From Adiantum capillus-veneris (taxonomy: Eukaryota > Streptophyta > Polypodiopsida > Polypodiales > Pteridaceae): a stretch of DNA of 64,000 nt. Under the pieces are notes generated by a model. It worked only from the letters and a program-made list of their open reading frames with translations. It had not been told where the DNA came from and ran no database searches. The first letter of the stretch is position 1, and each line of letters begins with the position of its first letter. The stretch is from NCBI GenBank assembly GCA_014529385.2, contig CM043965.1:15870912-15934911 (forward strand), in the 5' to 3' direction. The translations under genes were made by a program, and so were the position numbers. This document shows, in pieces, positions 35,393 through 46,653 of this stretch.

Positions 35393-38300
35393 TTAATGGC
35401 CTTGACTGTTGCTAGATTCATCAATTATTCCCCCCTTCCTTGTCTGAGTCGCCCCGGACGAAGGTTGGGTGCATGTGCATGGGTGTTGGAATCTGTGTCT
35501 ATGCATGGCCTTGTAATGTGGCTCTATTCTGATGTTTGAGACAATGCATTGGGTAACAAAGTGCTGTGCAAAATGCGGGGACTGAATGTAGTTTTCAGTG
35601 GCTTTTGATGGCGAGGGTAGATGTGTATGGAACAGAAGAGCTTGCAGTCGAATTGCTCTTTCCCTGATTGTGGGTGTTGTGATGGCAACTATTTTTGGAA
35701 CCCATTTGTACGCGGTTTGTTGCATCTTTACAGATTCTACTTTAGTTTTCATAGGTTTCCAGTGCCATTTTGGAGGTTCAGGCTTCTTGTTTTGAGTTTT
35801 GGGTTTCCTTTCGAGCTCTGTCGCCGAATCTTTAGTTTTCTCCAGTTTTGGTTGCCATTTCCACTCCAGAGTAACTCCTGAAGGTCTTTGAGATGCTGCT
35901 GCTTCCGTCTGGAGTTTGTCCTTAGGTAGCCATATCTTGCTCGGTTTGTTGGTCATCAATCTTTTCTTTATCCATACTTTCTGGATAACCTTTTGTGGTA
36001 TTTTTGGATGATTAGCCGGTTGCTTTTTGTCGATGGGGATACTCGGCCATGAGTGATGTGTTTTGGCGAATGGAGTCATGTACACGTTAGAGTTGTGTGT
36101 GTACGTTAACGCATGTTCTGACCATTCAGTGACTGCATTGTACGTTCTCATCCATGGAACTCCCAAGCATATTGATTCTCTGATTTCTCCGTCTTTCATT
36201 ACGAAAAATTGATGAGGATAACTATTTCTATCAATATTGATTGGTAAGTTTACTATCCCCAATGTTGGCATTGTTGCACCGTTTGTGGCTTGTAGATCAC
36301 GTGTGGATTGCACGAGGGGTTCATCTGTAAGCATCCTGTAAGTGGAGAAGTTGACCACATTCACTCTTGCTCCTGTGTTAATCAATGCTCGTTGATATCT
36401 GCCATGCGGAAGTCTGACAGTGATGCGAACATTGATTCTTGTTTCCCATTGCTCATTAGTTTGAATTATAGAAAAACGAATTTGAGCCGTATCTACTGGT
36501 TGAGGAAGTCTTTGTTGTTGTAAGATTTGTTTTCGTTTTAAAATCTTGACTTTGGCTTCCTCCTGCGCTTGAGATTTTATCTCCTTTGCTTTGTTCTTGC
36601 ACTCTTTCGTAGCGTGTATTTTGGCAAGCATCTCTGAGGTTAGTGGTAGGTTGTATTTCTTTAGTCTGCAACCACTAATCCAATTAGGCATTTCCTCTCC
36701 CGCTAATGTCGCAAGTTTAATGGCACCGCTAGATGATATGTCATGAATCACATAGGGTCCATTGCCTCGCTTTTTGAGTTTCCGGGAATGTTGTTTTAGG
36801 GTATACGTTAAGACATAATCCCCATTAGCAAATTCTTTGCTGATAACATGTTGATCAAAGAATGATTTCATGTTTCGTTTTTGCACGTAGATTGATGCAA
36901 CGGCTCTCAATCTAGTTTCATCCAGTTTTTCCAGGACATCTACCTGATAGGATAATTCATGGCCCGTACATTCTAATTGTTTGGCGACTCGAAGCGTGGG
37001 GATAAGAAATTCAAGTGGCAAAATTGCTTGAATTCTATAAACCATGTTGAACGGAGTCGTTCCGATTGATGTTTTGTAAGCTACTCTATATGCCCATAAA
37101 GTTGAATGCAGCTTTTGATCCCAGTCAGCTCTCGATTTGCCAATAATTTTGGTGAGAATTGTCACCAAAATCTTATTCGTACTTTCTGCTTGGCCGTTCG
37201 CTTGTGGGTGATAGGGAGCGGAATTCCTGTTAATTATCATGAATTCATCCAATAGGAATTCGATCACCTCATTGATGAAGTGAGTTCCTCTATCGCTCAC
37301 TAGCTCAATTGGTAAGCCATATCTGGTGAAAATGTTCTCATACAAAAACTGTGTTGTCGTTTTTGCATCATTTCTGCTTGTTGCTTTAGCTTCCACCCAT
37401 TTTGTTAGATAATATGTTTCCACAATAATGTATTGAGCATGCGTTTTATATCCCAGAGGCGCTATCGGTCCTACAAAATCTATTCCCCATTTCGCAAACG
37501 CTCTTGCCCCCATCATTGGACTTAAGGGCACATCATATCGTGCTCTAGGAATTTTTGTTTTTTGGAAATCATCACATCGTTTCACAAACTCTTCAGCATC
37601 CATGAATAGTGCAGGCCACCATATGCCTGCAATAAGAATTGCTTTGGCCGTTTTGTCAGCTGAGAAATGTCCACCAGCTTGTCCGCCGTGTGCTTGCTCT
37701 AAGATAGGAATGTATTCCTCTTCAGTCGCGCACATTCTCAATTGATTGTCTTTTCCCCTCTTGTAAAGAGTTTCCTCAATCAGTACATAGTTTTCTGCCT
37801 CTTTCGTGAGGATCGTTTTGATACGTGATCTACTCATCCCTTCAGGCAGTATCCTGGTGGTGAGGTATTCAACAATGTAGTTACTCCATCGGGGTGCTAC
37901 AAATAATCTGAATAGAGTCGCATGCTCTATTGGCTTTTGAAGCGTGCATCTAACGCAATATTTGACATGCATATGAACACTATGTCGCATTTTTGGCCAA
38001 TACATACCCATTCTCATCAATCTTTGATACATCTGTGAATGCCCATTGTGAATCCCCGTTGTTTGTACATGAGCTTGGTTTAGGTACAATTCCCATTCAC
38101 TCGATTCAACACAAAGCCTAAGGACTTGATCCGATCCCTGTTTGTATAGCCTGCCCGCCAACATTACCAATGATCTGGATGCTGCAATGGTAGATGGTTG
38201 TCTTGTCACATTCAATGACCCGATAGTCAGCAAAGGAATTACATCCTCGCTCCATCTTGGAACCATTTCTATATTGAAAAGATATGCATCTGGCAAATCA

Positions 38301-39103
38301 TCATCAACTCCTACTGGGTTTTCACCATGCATCATTCTAGATAAATGATCCGCTCTTTGGTGTGTAGTTTCTTTTTTGACTAGTACCGTGAATTCAAACT
38401 CAAGCAGTATGATGAAACATCGAACAATCCTCCTCGTACTGCAAGGTTTGTTTACTAAGTACAGTAGTGCTTGGTGATCAACGAGGAATACAAATTTATT
38501 GGAAAGTAAGTAGTGTCTAAAATTTTTCACCGCATAGACCATACCCAATCCCTCCCTCTCAGTTGTTTTGTAATTCTTCTCTGCATTGTTCAGTTGTCTA
38601 CTGGAGTAACTTATTGGAAAATCCATGTTGTTCTCTCCAGGTTGTGCAAGTATGCATCCTATTGCATACGCTGATGCATCTACGTGGATGTGAAATATCT
38701 TCTCCCAATCCGGAGCCTTCAAAATTGGAGCGGAAATTAACCTCTGCTTCAAAGTTTGAAAAGCTTTCTCGCACTTCTCCGTCCACTCAAATTTAGTTAT
38801 CATCACGTAAAGTGGTTTTGCAATTATAGCGTATGAGTAGATAAATCTGCAATAATATCCACAATGGCCCATAAATGCTTGTACCTCTTTTACCTTTACT
38901 GGTCGTGGTAGATCAACAATGACGCTGATCTTTTCCATGTCTGTTGAAATACCGTTTTTGGACACTATATGTCCCAATATTTTGCCCTGTCTTACCTTGA
39001 AGACACATTTCTCTAGATTCAGCAAATCCAATACAGTCTGCATTTTTTGAACACCTTGATCAAGTGCTCTATGTGCTCCAATCTTACAAGAGAGTGAACG
39101 CAC
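35393..39103 (-). CDS. Element D pol: RT end, RNase H, duplicated H2C2, integrase, second protease-like domain
   Basis: An open frame of 1236 codons. Domains in order: RT connection (GKILGHIVSKNGISTD ... FMGHCGYYCRFI); RNase H (IHVDASAYAIGCILAQ ... TEREGLGMVYAVKNFRHYLL ... ADHLSRM); a first H2C2 zinc module (HVQTTGIHNGH ... CVRCTLQK); a second H2C2 module (HGGQAGGHFSADKTAKAI ... CDDF, last Cys lost); the integrase core with WGIDFVGP, VSDRGTHF and HPQANGQAEST holding the D, D and E residues; and an integrase C-terminal domain (YTLKQHSRKLKKRGNGPYVI ... NWISGCRLKKY). Then ALINTGARVNVVNFSTYR ... LGVPWMRTYNAV, a retropepsin-like fold with Asn in place of the catalytic Asp (codon 36378-36380, a one-base change). 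A basic Trp/Lys-rich tail ends it. The initial Met is arbitrary because RT continues upstream in another frame. Confidence 0.88.
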   Translation of the reverse strand: MRSLSCKIGAHRALDQGVQKMQTVLDLLNLEKCVFKVRQGKILGHIVSKNGISTDMEKISVIVDLPRPVKVKEVQAFMGHCGYYCRFIYSYAIIAKPLYVMITKFEWTEKCEKAFQTLKQRLISAPILKAPDWEKIFHIHVDASAYAIGCILAQPGENNMDFPISYSSRQLNNAEKNYKTTEREGLGMVYAVKNFRHYLLSNKFVFLVDHQALLYLVNKPCSTRRIVRCFIILLEFEFTVLVKKETTHQRADHLSRMMHGENPVGVDDDLPDAYLFNIEMVPRWSEDVIPLLTIGSLNVTRQPSTIAASRSLVMLAGRLYKQGSDQVLRLCVESSEWELYLNQAHVQTTGIHNGHSQMYQRLMRMGMYWPKMRHSVHMHVKYCVRCTLQKPIEHATLFRLFVAPRWSNYIVEYLTTRILPEGMSRSRIKTILTKEAENYVLIEETLYKRGKDNQLRMCATEEEYIPILEQAHGGQAGGHFSADKTAKAILIAGIWWPALFMDAEEFVKRCDDFQKTKIPRARYDVPLSPMMGARAFAKWGIDFVGPIAPLGYKTHAQYIIVETYYLTKWVEAKATSRNDAKTTTQFLYENIFTRYGLPIELVSDRGTHFINEVIEFLLDEFMIINRNSAPYHPQANGQAESTNKILVTILTKIIGKSRADWDQKLHSTLWAYRVAYKTSIGTTPFNMVYRIQAILPLEFLIPTLRVAKQLECTGHELSYQVDVLEKLDETRLRAVASIYVQKRNMKSFFDQHVISKEFANGDYVLTYTLKQHSRKLKKRGNGPYVIHDISSSGAIKLATLAGEEMPNWISGCRLKKYNLPLTSEMLAKIHATKECKNKAKEIKSQAQEEAKVKILKRKQILQQQRLPQPVDTAQIRFSIIQTNEQWETRINVRITVRLPHGRYQRALINTGARVNVVNFSTYRMLTDEPLVQSTRDLQATNGATMPTLGIVNLPINIDRNSYPHQFFVMKDGEIRESICLGVPWMRTYNAVTEWSEHALTYTHNSNVYMTPFAKTHHSWPSIPIDKKQPANHPKIPQKVIQKVWIKKRLMTNKPSKIWLPKDKLQTEAAASQRPSGVTLEWKWQPKLEKTKDSATELERKPKTQNKKPEPPKWHWKPMKTKVESVKMQQTAYKWVPKIVAITTPTIRERAIRLQALLFHTHLPSPSKATENYIQSPHFAQHFVTQCIVSNIRIEPHYKAMHRHRFQHPCTCTQPSSGATQTRKGGIIDESSNSQGH

Positions 39104-40070
39104 AAGTCATCCATGTAAATTTCTAAGAACTGTCTTAGATATTCTTTAAAAGCAGACCCATCAACTTCTGAAATGTGGCTAGTGAATTTGTTATGCCAAA
39201 AGCCATTACCTGGAATGCAAACATACCCCATTCAGTTGCGAAAGCCATTTTGTGATGATCCTCTAGCTTTATTGCGAGTTGGTTGTAACCCGAAAATCCA
39301 TCTAAGAAACTATAAGCCTCTTTTCCTGCCACCCTTTCTATTACATGATCAGTAATGGGTAGGGGATAGTTGTCCCGAATTGTAGTAGCGTTTACTTTCT
39401 TGAGATTGACACACACTCTTAACTTTCCATTTTTCTTCGGGACCACCACAATCGGTGAAACCCAATCGGTGTGCTCAATGTCGTAAATAAACTCTGCCTC
39501 TTTAAGTTTATCTATCTCCTCCTTGATCTTTTTTGCAAACGTTTCATTGTAAGTATAGGGATGTTGTCTGCTGGGTTTGGCGTCATTCTTAAGGGGTATT
39601 GTGTGTTGACAGATACTTGGATCCACCCCCTTAAGATCTTTGTATGACCATACAAACACATCTCTATACTGTTTAAGAGTAGCTACCAAAATCTTTTTCT
39701 CTTCTTCAGTAAGATCCGTGGCAATATATGCAGGTTTTGGATCTTCTCCAGGCTCCGCTAGATCTATTTGTTTGGCTTTTTCAAGACCGTCGTACGATGT
39801 ACCCGGTTCCTTCAATTCCCTCATTGGTTGTTGTACTATGATTTTCCTCTCTTGTATGGTATACTTATTATAATGGGACGGTGCATCCATCTTGTCAAAA
39901 CTCGTGTCCTCATTTGTTTCAAAGTCATTCGTCCATATGTCTCTGAGGGTTCTCTTGAGCTTATTGTACTTCGTTTTCCACTCTGTTTTGGTCATTCCAG
40001 ACCCTGTTTTCCCCCCTTTATGCGACTTAGTCGTTTGCTTTTTGTGTCTGTTCTTCTTGTTGTTTTCCAT
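39019..40070 (-). pseudogene. Element D reverse transcriptase core
   Basis: 40070-39135 starts with a Lys-rich linker, then DVFVWSYKDLKGVDPSICQH, KKNGKLRVCVNLKKVNAT, FLDGFSGYNQLAIKLEDHHK and FQVMAFGITNSLATFQKLMG, all standard Ty3 RT blocks. The catalytic box lies in the overlapping frame 39231-39019 as FLEIYMDDLCVHS (YMDD instead of the usual YVDD/YIDD). A frameshift near 39140 and another near 39100 join it to the 1236-codon frame. Fingers and palm are complete apart from these shifts. Confidence 0.85.
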
Positions 40071-40222
40071 GGTTTAGTTTTGATAAACCGGCCAGTGACC
40101 TCGTCTTTGACACAATCATCAGCTTTGACAAGCTTTAGATATCCCGTTCTGACATTGACAAGAGGCATCGGACTATGCTTATTTGCCCTTGATTTTCTTG
40201 TTCTCTTGGATTTATACCGCTC

Positions 40223-41065
40223 CTATCGACTAGGTTTTTGGTTAGAAAACTCGTAAAACCTGTCCTGCCTCGACCTGTATTTCCTATTCATCTCTGATGC
40301 ACTTAATCTTTCATCATCATCCTCTATCAGTTGGATTTCATCATCCGGTGATGAAAGGTCACCGCTTAGTGAATCTGTGAATTCCTCCTCTGTTTGATTC
40401 CTATCGTTCACTACAGATATCTCATCAATTATTCTTATACACTCGGTCTCACGTGGTGGTTCTTCTTGTTCCTCGCTCTCCGATCCTGACTCAAGGATGA
40501 CGCTAGCCATTTGCAACGCTACTAGGTCGTATCCTTCTTCATCACAAAATTTTGTAGGTGTGCATTCGTTAACACATACGTCCAAGGTTGACAATATTTG
40601 AGTCCACCCGAATGGCTCAAATAAATGTTCCGAGAAAGGTTCTGGGAGTTAAGCCTCGTCTTCTACGGATCTTTCCAAAACACATTACTCTTTGATTATG
40701 TCTCCACAATCAGATGCTCCACACATCCAGACATGCACTTTCGTTTGCATCCATGCAGGTATTTCTTTTTTATTTACAGTGGTTGAATTAAATTCTTGCA
40801 TTGGTGTTTTTGCAACGTCTCTATAGCTATGATCCTTCGTGTTGATTTTTGTTATTAGCTCTTCGTGCCTTAGGTAGATTTAGTCGTACCCCCAATCTTG
40901 TATCATTTTGAGTTGACGCATGAAAGGTCATCCCAAAATAATGTCGAAGTTGTTCGTTTTCCCGAAATCCATGGCAGCAAAGGTGTGCTCATAGTTAATT
41001 CCACACGAAGTTACAACTATTTGGTCCAGGATTCCCAATGGTCTCTCTACATACCCATCTACGAG
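40223..41065 (-). pseudogene. Element D linker between protease and RT
   Basis: 40594-40223 is an acidic Ser/Glu-rich stretch (SGSESEEQEEPPRETE). 41065-40600 is the decayed rest of the protease domain, with stops. No catalytic motif in the acidic part. Confidence 0.5.
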
Positions 41066-42079
41066 TTACAGTTTCATTCTTGTTTTTCTGAGAGCTGGGC
41101 GGTCCCATTTCTCCCAGATTTGCTTTGTAGCAATCGCCACTCCCGCTCCACTATCTAGGATAGCTCTCGTTTTTATATCCTGATATTCAACAAGTAAGGT
41201 TGTATTACCCTCCTCGCCTTCACAAAAATATCCGACCTTGTTTATGGTCATTGGTTGGGCTTTGGGTTGACCTTCCCGTTTGTTTTCTTCTCCCGTAGGG
41301 TTTGTCTGAAAAGGAATCTTTACTCCTTTGTGCTCCAAATGTTTCCCCATGTCTTCCTATAAGTGTGGTCTGACTCTCAAGAGTTTGGAGAGCGTGATTG
41401 TGCATGTTATAGGTGTCGAAAACATCTCTTGAAGACTTTTTGAGTCAGCCATATGTGGAATAGTTCTCATCTGGGATGGAACTAACCTTATCTCCGATGG
41501 TGCCTCGTGTTCACCTATAAATGAAGGCAGGGTTTTCAAGGATTGGGCTTTGCTTTCCATCGAAACCTCCGTTCTCGCATCCTCATACAACGATTGTATA
41601 TCGGCTGGATAAAATCCATTGTCCAGGTTAATCTCAAGAATTGGAGCAGACTGTAACGTCGCGCTTCCATTGTTTCTGTTTCTAATGGTTTCCCATAAGT
41701 GTTGTGGCCATTGTTCTTCAACTTCTGGAATTGGCATTATCGTCATTGACTTAGCGTCATCAGTTGTGTTCGGCACCACTCGATGATCCAGTGACAATAT
41801 CGTTTCAGGCCTGGGCCTGTTTACTTGTTTTGGTTCATCGATTTTTAGTTTTTCTGACTCTTTGTGAATCAACACTTCTTGTTTTGGGGTTCTAACCACT
41901 TTAGGTTCCATCAACGCCTGGGTTGTTTCAATGAGGTGTTTACACATTTCCAAACGCTTCGTTTCCACTTCTGGTTGAGGATAAGTTAACCATCTCTGCT
42001 CTAAGGTTTGGTTTGTTTTTAGCCTTGCTTTGTACGCTTGTAATAGAGCATCTAACGGCTCTAGCACTTTCTCAACCAA
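41066..42079 (-). pseudogene. Element D canonical protease and preceding linker
   Basis: 42079-41357 is a charged linker without known motifs. 41350-41066 reads NTTLLVEYQDIKTRAILDSG, then AGVAIATKQIWEKWDR, the active-site loop of a retropepsin with DSGAG. This is the expected place of the Ty3 protease, so the domain after the integrase is an extra one. A frame change lies near 41355 and a stop after RMKL. Confidence 0.75.
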
Positions 42080-42129
42080 GACTGATCCCCCTGAGGACGC
42101 TTTCCTCGGCTTGTTGTTAACCTCAGCAG

Positions 42130-45068
42130 TTTTACTCTCCCTCTCTTATTTCAGTTTCTCTTTTGTTTCATGCAATTTGTTTTGCATGGCAATTTGGATT
42201 TTCAACCTTCTTGTTTTCATCCTGTCTCGTTTCGCCTTCCAAGATTTTCGCTGGGTTCTCACGGATAAACTCTCATTTTTTGTGGGTATTGGCAACTCGA
42301 CATTTTTCTCTAAGGGCTCGTTTTTCCCTAAGTCCTTGGCTTGGGCTTTGGTTATCACATTGATTTGGATCATGGGATCGGTTTCTGATCCGCTTCTTGC
42401 ACTTGGTATCACCTCCACAACATTCATAGTTGCTTTTCCCTTGTTGTTCGGATTCTTTATGCAATCTGGCAATATGTGATTCACACCGCATCCGTCACAA
42501 AAACCAGAAATTTTCACTCTTTTGCCTTTGAAAGGGCAGTTATGATCCCAATGATCCGTACTTCCACAGCTATAGCACTGTCCAATTGGTGATTGATTTT
42601 GAGGAGGTGGTCCCATAGGTTGTCCTGCTCTATTAGGATATCCTCTTGGTTTGTAATTCTGGTTCGCAATGAACATTAACGTTCTTTCGTCTACCAAATA
42701 TTGATCTTCCGAAGGTTGTGCTACATACGTTGGTGGTGTCATACCCTCGCTATTTTCCCACAGTTGATAGGCTTCGTCTGCGTACATTTGTGATTCAGGT
42801 TCTGTTGCGTAAGGCTCATTCGATTCCTCATAATAAGAAACTTGAAGTGTACTATTTGTTCCTGGTGATGCTTCACAAGGTTGAGCATACCTAATCATGG
42901 CTCTATTTTCCCGTGGTAATGGAGGTTGTTGACCCAACATAGGTTGAGGTCTGTCTGCTCCTGCCTACCAGATTCATATTTGGTCCAACTTGATATCTTG
43001 GACGAGGTGGTTGGGATGGTCCTGCTGGAGGTCCATACGGTCTTTCCCTCACATAGTTTTTGTTATAAAAACACTCTTCTGTGCTATGATTTGTCCATTT
43101 TTTCTCTATTGCGCACCATTTCAGTACTCGTCCATTCGCAACTGGTGCTTTCAGCTATTGTGTGCACCACGGTGTCGGGTGATCCCCCTCACATATGTCA
43201 CACTTCCTCGTCTGAGACTGTCTCATCATCGGATTTGATCTCATATGTTGCTGCATTCTCTTCGTTACCTCCTCTATCAATTGATCAGCTATCGACATCA
43301 AGGACGCCTGAGCATCTTTCTTGGTAGAGGGTTCGCTTTTAATCGATGAAGAGCCACTGGTTACTAAATCAATATCCTCTGACACTTCCCCATATGCTTT
43401 GTAGTTATCAACAAGATATAACACTTCCCTTGTAACCTGTTGAAATGTGCTACAGGCCTTCAAGTGAAGGTCCTTTTTCAAGGTTTCATTCCTAAGTCCT
43501 TCAACGAAGAGCACATACAATCTCTCGTCCTGCGGTAATTCCCTCCTCGGGCATCTCTCAATGTATTGCTTGAATCTCAAGGTTGCTTCCTTCACTTTTT
43601 CATTCTCCCTTTGTTTAAAAGAGTATATCTGCGATACAGTATTATGCTTTATATCCCGTTTTGAGAATTCTTTCACGAACTCACGCAATACATGTTCAAT
43701 ATTCAGACAAGTTTCAGGGTTTAAAGGTTGAAACCATGTTAAGGCCGTCCCTTCCAAGGTCAGCCCGAATCCCTTGTATTGAGTATGGAAATCAGTGATC
43801 TGTTCTGCTCTTAAGACTTGCTTGAAGAGCGATACATGGGCATATGGATCCCCTGATCCGCTATACTTCTTCGACATGCACTTCGCTACTTGGGATGGCC
43901 TGATCCGTCTATGGTCTGCGGTCAATCTCATTGCTCCCGTGTCTCAACTTAATCGTTCTCGGGCATCATGGAGGTCGTAGGTTGCTCTCGTTGAATCCCC
44001 TGCCCCAAATCTACTACTAGGAGGCAAATGTGATGGGGTGGTTTCAAATGTCGGACCTACTGCCGTATGTGTAGAGATAGGAACCGCACTATCTTGATTC
44101 GTAGCCATTGATTCTCTGGAATGCAACATTCCCATGGGGCTTGGCATTGAATAATGTGGTCGACTGAAAGAATCAGCTACATAAGTTCTCCCTCCACCTG
44201 TGGTCACCGGTTCTGGCACGACAATTGTAGGTGCTGGTCTTAGTGGGCTCAGAGTGACATAATACTAGTGAAGTGGTCCCCCAAAGTACATATATCCTTC
44301 CAACTCTTTTTTATCAATTTTTGCATATCGTCTTCCATACTTGTCGTATGCGGCAATTTTCATTTCCGCTCCCTTGGTGTAGGTGAAGACATAAAGTCTT
44401 TCCGCTTAGTCATCTCTCCGACGTAGGGTTCCTCGCATCTATAATAGAGTTCTTGCTCTCCATTATTATACTTGTATAACCCCAAGTAGACATTATCCGT
44501 GTTGACTCTCAACGTTTCGTTTTCTTGTCTTAATCTCGCATTAGGTAAGCTCATTTGTTGGTGCCTTTTCCTCATGTTCCTCTTCTATTTTGGCTTTTGT
44601 GCCCATCAATCCCCACTTGTCTACAATGTTAGGATTCAGGACTACCAAGTACATGATACCCTTGTCATCTAGGTACCTATCTCCACTATAGCTCACAGGC
44701 ACTAAGTCCCTGAACTCACTTGGTCTATCTTCAATTTTCACATAGTAGCGGTCCATACCATCTTTGTATATCTTGGCACCTTGCTTGTTGTCATATTGAT
44801 ACTTGATGAACAATAGCTTTAATGTGGCCGAGAGGTCTGATGGTCCTACTGCCATGTTTTCTCTTCCGTTTAGTTTTAATTGTCCCAAGTGTTCTGTGAA
44901 ATACTCGGAAGATCTCTCTGAAGAAGTATCAGAGATTCCTTCTTCAAGGATCGACTCTAACGGTCGTACTATCCCTTGGTTTACACTCTCCTCCATTGAT
45001 ACAAAACTTGTTTGACCCGCTAAATTTAGGCGTCTGGTGTTGATTTGTTTTCCCGATCTCAAAAACAT
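42130..45068 (-). pseudogene. Element D gag
   Basis: Likely start MFLRSGKQINTRRLNLAG at 45068, inside the loop of a hairpin. 45068-44541 and 44575-43944 are the N-terminal region. 43931-43155 holds the capsid-like domain (GSGDPYAHVSLFKQVLRAEQ, WFQPLNPETCLNIEHVLREF, YIERCPRRELPQDERLYVLF) typical of plant Ty3 gag. The end carries Cys/His clusters: CDICEGDHPTPWC (about 43190), CYSCGSTDHWDHNCPFKGKR (about 42570) and CDGCGVNHILPDC (about 42500). It is about 980 codons including breaks, large for gag. Stops and shifts occur near 44540, 44230, 43150 and 42945. Confidence 0.8.
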
Positions 45069-45100
45069 GAAGAAAGTGGGAAAACAAATCAACACCAGAC
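45032..45100 (-). promoter_or_regulatory. perfect 23 bp stem with the gag start in its loop
   Basis: 45032-45054 and 45078-45100 are perfect inverted copies; the 23-base loop 45055-45077 contains the CAT (45066-45068) that is the probable gag ATG on the minus strand. The downstream arm is also coding (GKQINTR). Confidence 0.85.
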
Positions 45101-46653
45101 CTCTTACCTAGAGATAGAATGATCTTCCAATTCCTACGACTGCATGGGTTGTTACTTGATCGTTCTTTGCAAATGAATACACTGGATGGCTATGAGATCA
45201 CTGTATCATTCCAACTGCCAGCAGATTCAACACTTTCACAATGATCTCAACACAATTTTTCTTGTAGATTATTGACAGTATGTCCAATTTGAGTTTTGAC
45301 AACTCCCGATATCTTAAATAGTCTAGGTCTATGAACAGGTCAAAAATGAGTTAGATCTGGGTCAGAGGTACACCAATCACGATTGTAGTTCTGGGCCCAA
45401 ATTAGATGAAACTTCACCAACTTGTTCACTAGGCTATTTTAAGACTACCTGCCAGACACTTTTGTATTTGGACTCAAAAAAGTCAAGTTTTTACCATTTC
45501 TTGGTTGGAAGTGCCTGTTTCCTAGAATCTGTCAGTTTGATCTGATTTTGATGTTTGATTTGGGATTTGAGAGATACGTAAGCTTGTTCTATGCACAGGC
45601 TATCCCTCTGCATGGTTTCTTTCGAGTTTGATGTGTTTTGGTCTACTGAAAGTCAATTTCTAAGCCAGTTTAGCAATTTTTGACTTGGATCTGTATTCAG
45701 TGGTTTTGACAGGTATTTTGAGGTTTCTGGCTCTAGGTCCTTTAGACTTTTATATTTGTATACACCTGGGGATCCCACAGATGAAATCTGGTCAAAATCT
45801 GGCACTTAGGTACACCGATCGCGATCGTAGTTCTAAGCCCAAATTAGACCAAGTTTGGCATGCTTGTAGACACTGATGTTTTAAGGCTATCCCCAAAGTC
45901 TTTTTGCATTTGGATCACCAAAAGCTAAGATTTTGCACTTTCTAGGTCTGTCAGGCTAGTTTTACCCAAGTGGCCCGATTTCCTTGATTTTTGATGTTTT
46001 TGGGTGTGGTTGCTTTAGACAAACTTGTTTAGAATCTTATCAGGAAGGCACATGTCAAATCTTGTACGAATCTGACACTGAGGTACACCGATCGCGATCG
46101 TAGTACTTGGGCCAAATCTTATGAAATTTTGTCTGCTCCCTCTGACAAGTGTTTCCTAGTGTTTTGTGCTACCACTTTTTGATTTGAATCAATATCAACC
46201 CTATTTGGTCAGATTTTCAGAATTTCAAAATTTCAGAGTCTTATCGCTTTTTTGGCCAAAGTTATGGTTTGTTGGTTTCTCGACTCTAACTTTTGCCCCA
46301 AATCTGATTGGAATGTGATTTGCTTATCCTACTCCTAAGTACAGAACTAAAAAAGCATAAGGAAATGAATCAAACAAAACAAACACGACGGGTTTCGGGT
46401 GAGATTTTAGTACTCAATCAAATTAGAGAAATTGAAGAGCAAAAATTCTTTAACACTCTCACTCACAGCTCCCTAAATCTCCTAAGAGAGGATCTAGCCG
46501 GTCCACTGGCTCTAGACTCCACTAAGCTCTAAACCCTTGTCTAGCAACCTAACTGAGGTGTAAAATGGATTTGTGGATTGATCTTTTTGAAGGAATCTAA
46601 CTGCGCACTCGGTCACTCATCACCTAAGGTGCATTCCCCGGCAACGGCGCCAA
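45101..46653 (-). other. Element D leader between primer site and gag
   Basis: 1.5 kb without coding pattern, made of diverged repeat units of roughly 270-440 bp. Each has AATCTG..CACT(G/T)AGGTACAC, then the palindrome (45374-45385 degenerate, 45816-45827 and 46089-46100 perfect), then GGCCCAAATTAGA-like sequence. The same unit core recurs in the post-pol spacer. Confidence 0.75.
46636..46652 (-). promoter_or_regulatory. Element D primer-binding site (tRNA-Asp type)
   Basis: The minus strand reads TGGCGCCGTTGCCGGGG one base after the 5' LTR end. It is the primer site well known from plant Athila/Tat elements, complementary to tRNA-Asp. Confidence 0.93.

Noticed and set aside
39768-40256. Plus-strand 162-codon frame
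   Set aside because: Antisense of the element D RT lead-in; hydrophobic low-complexity reading with no motif.
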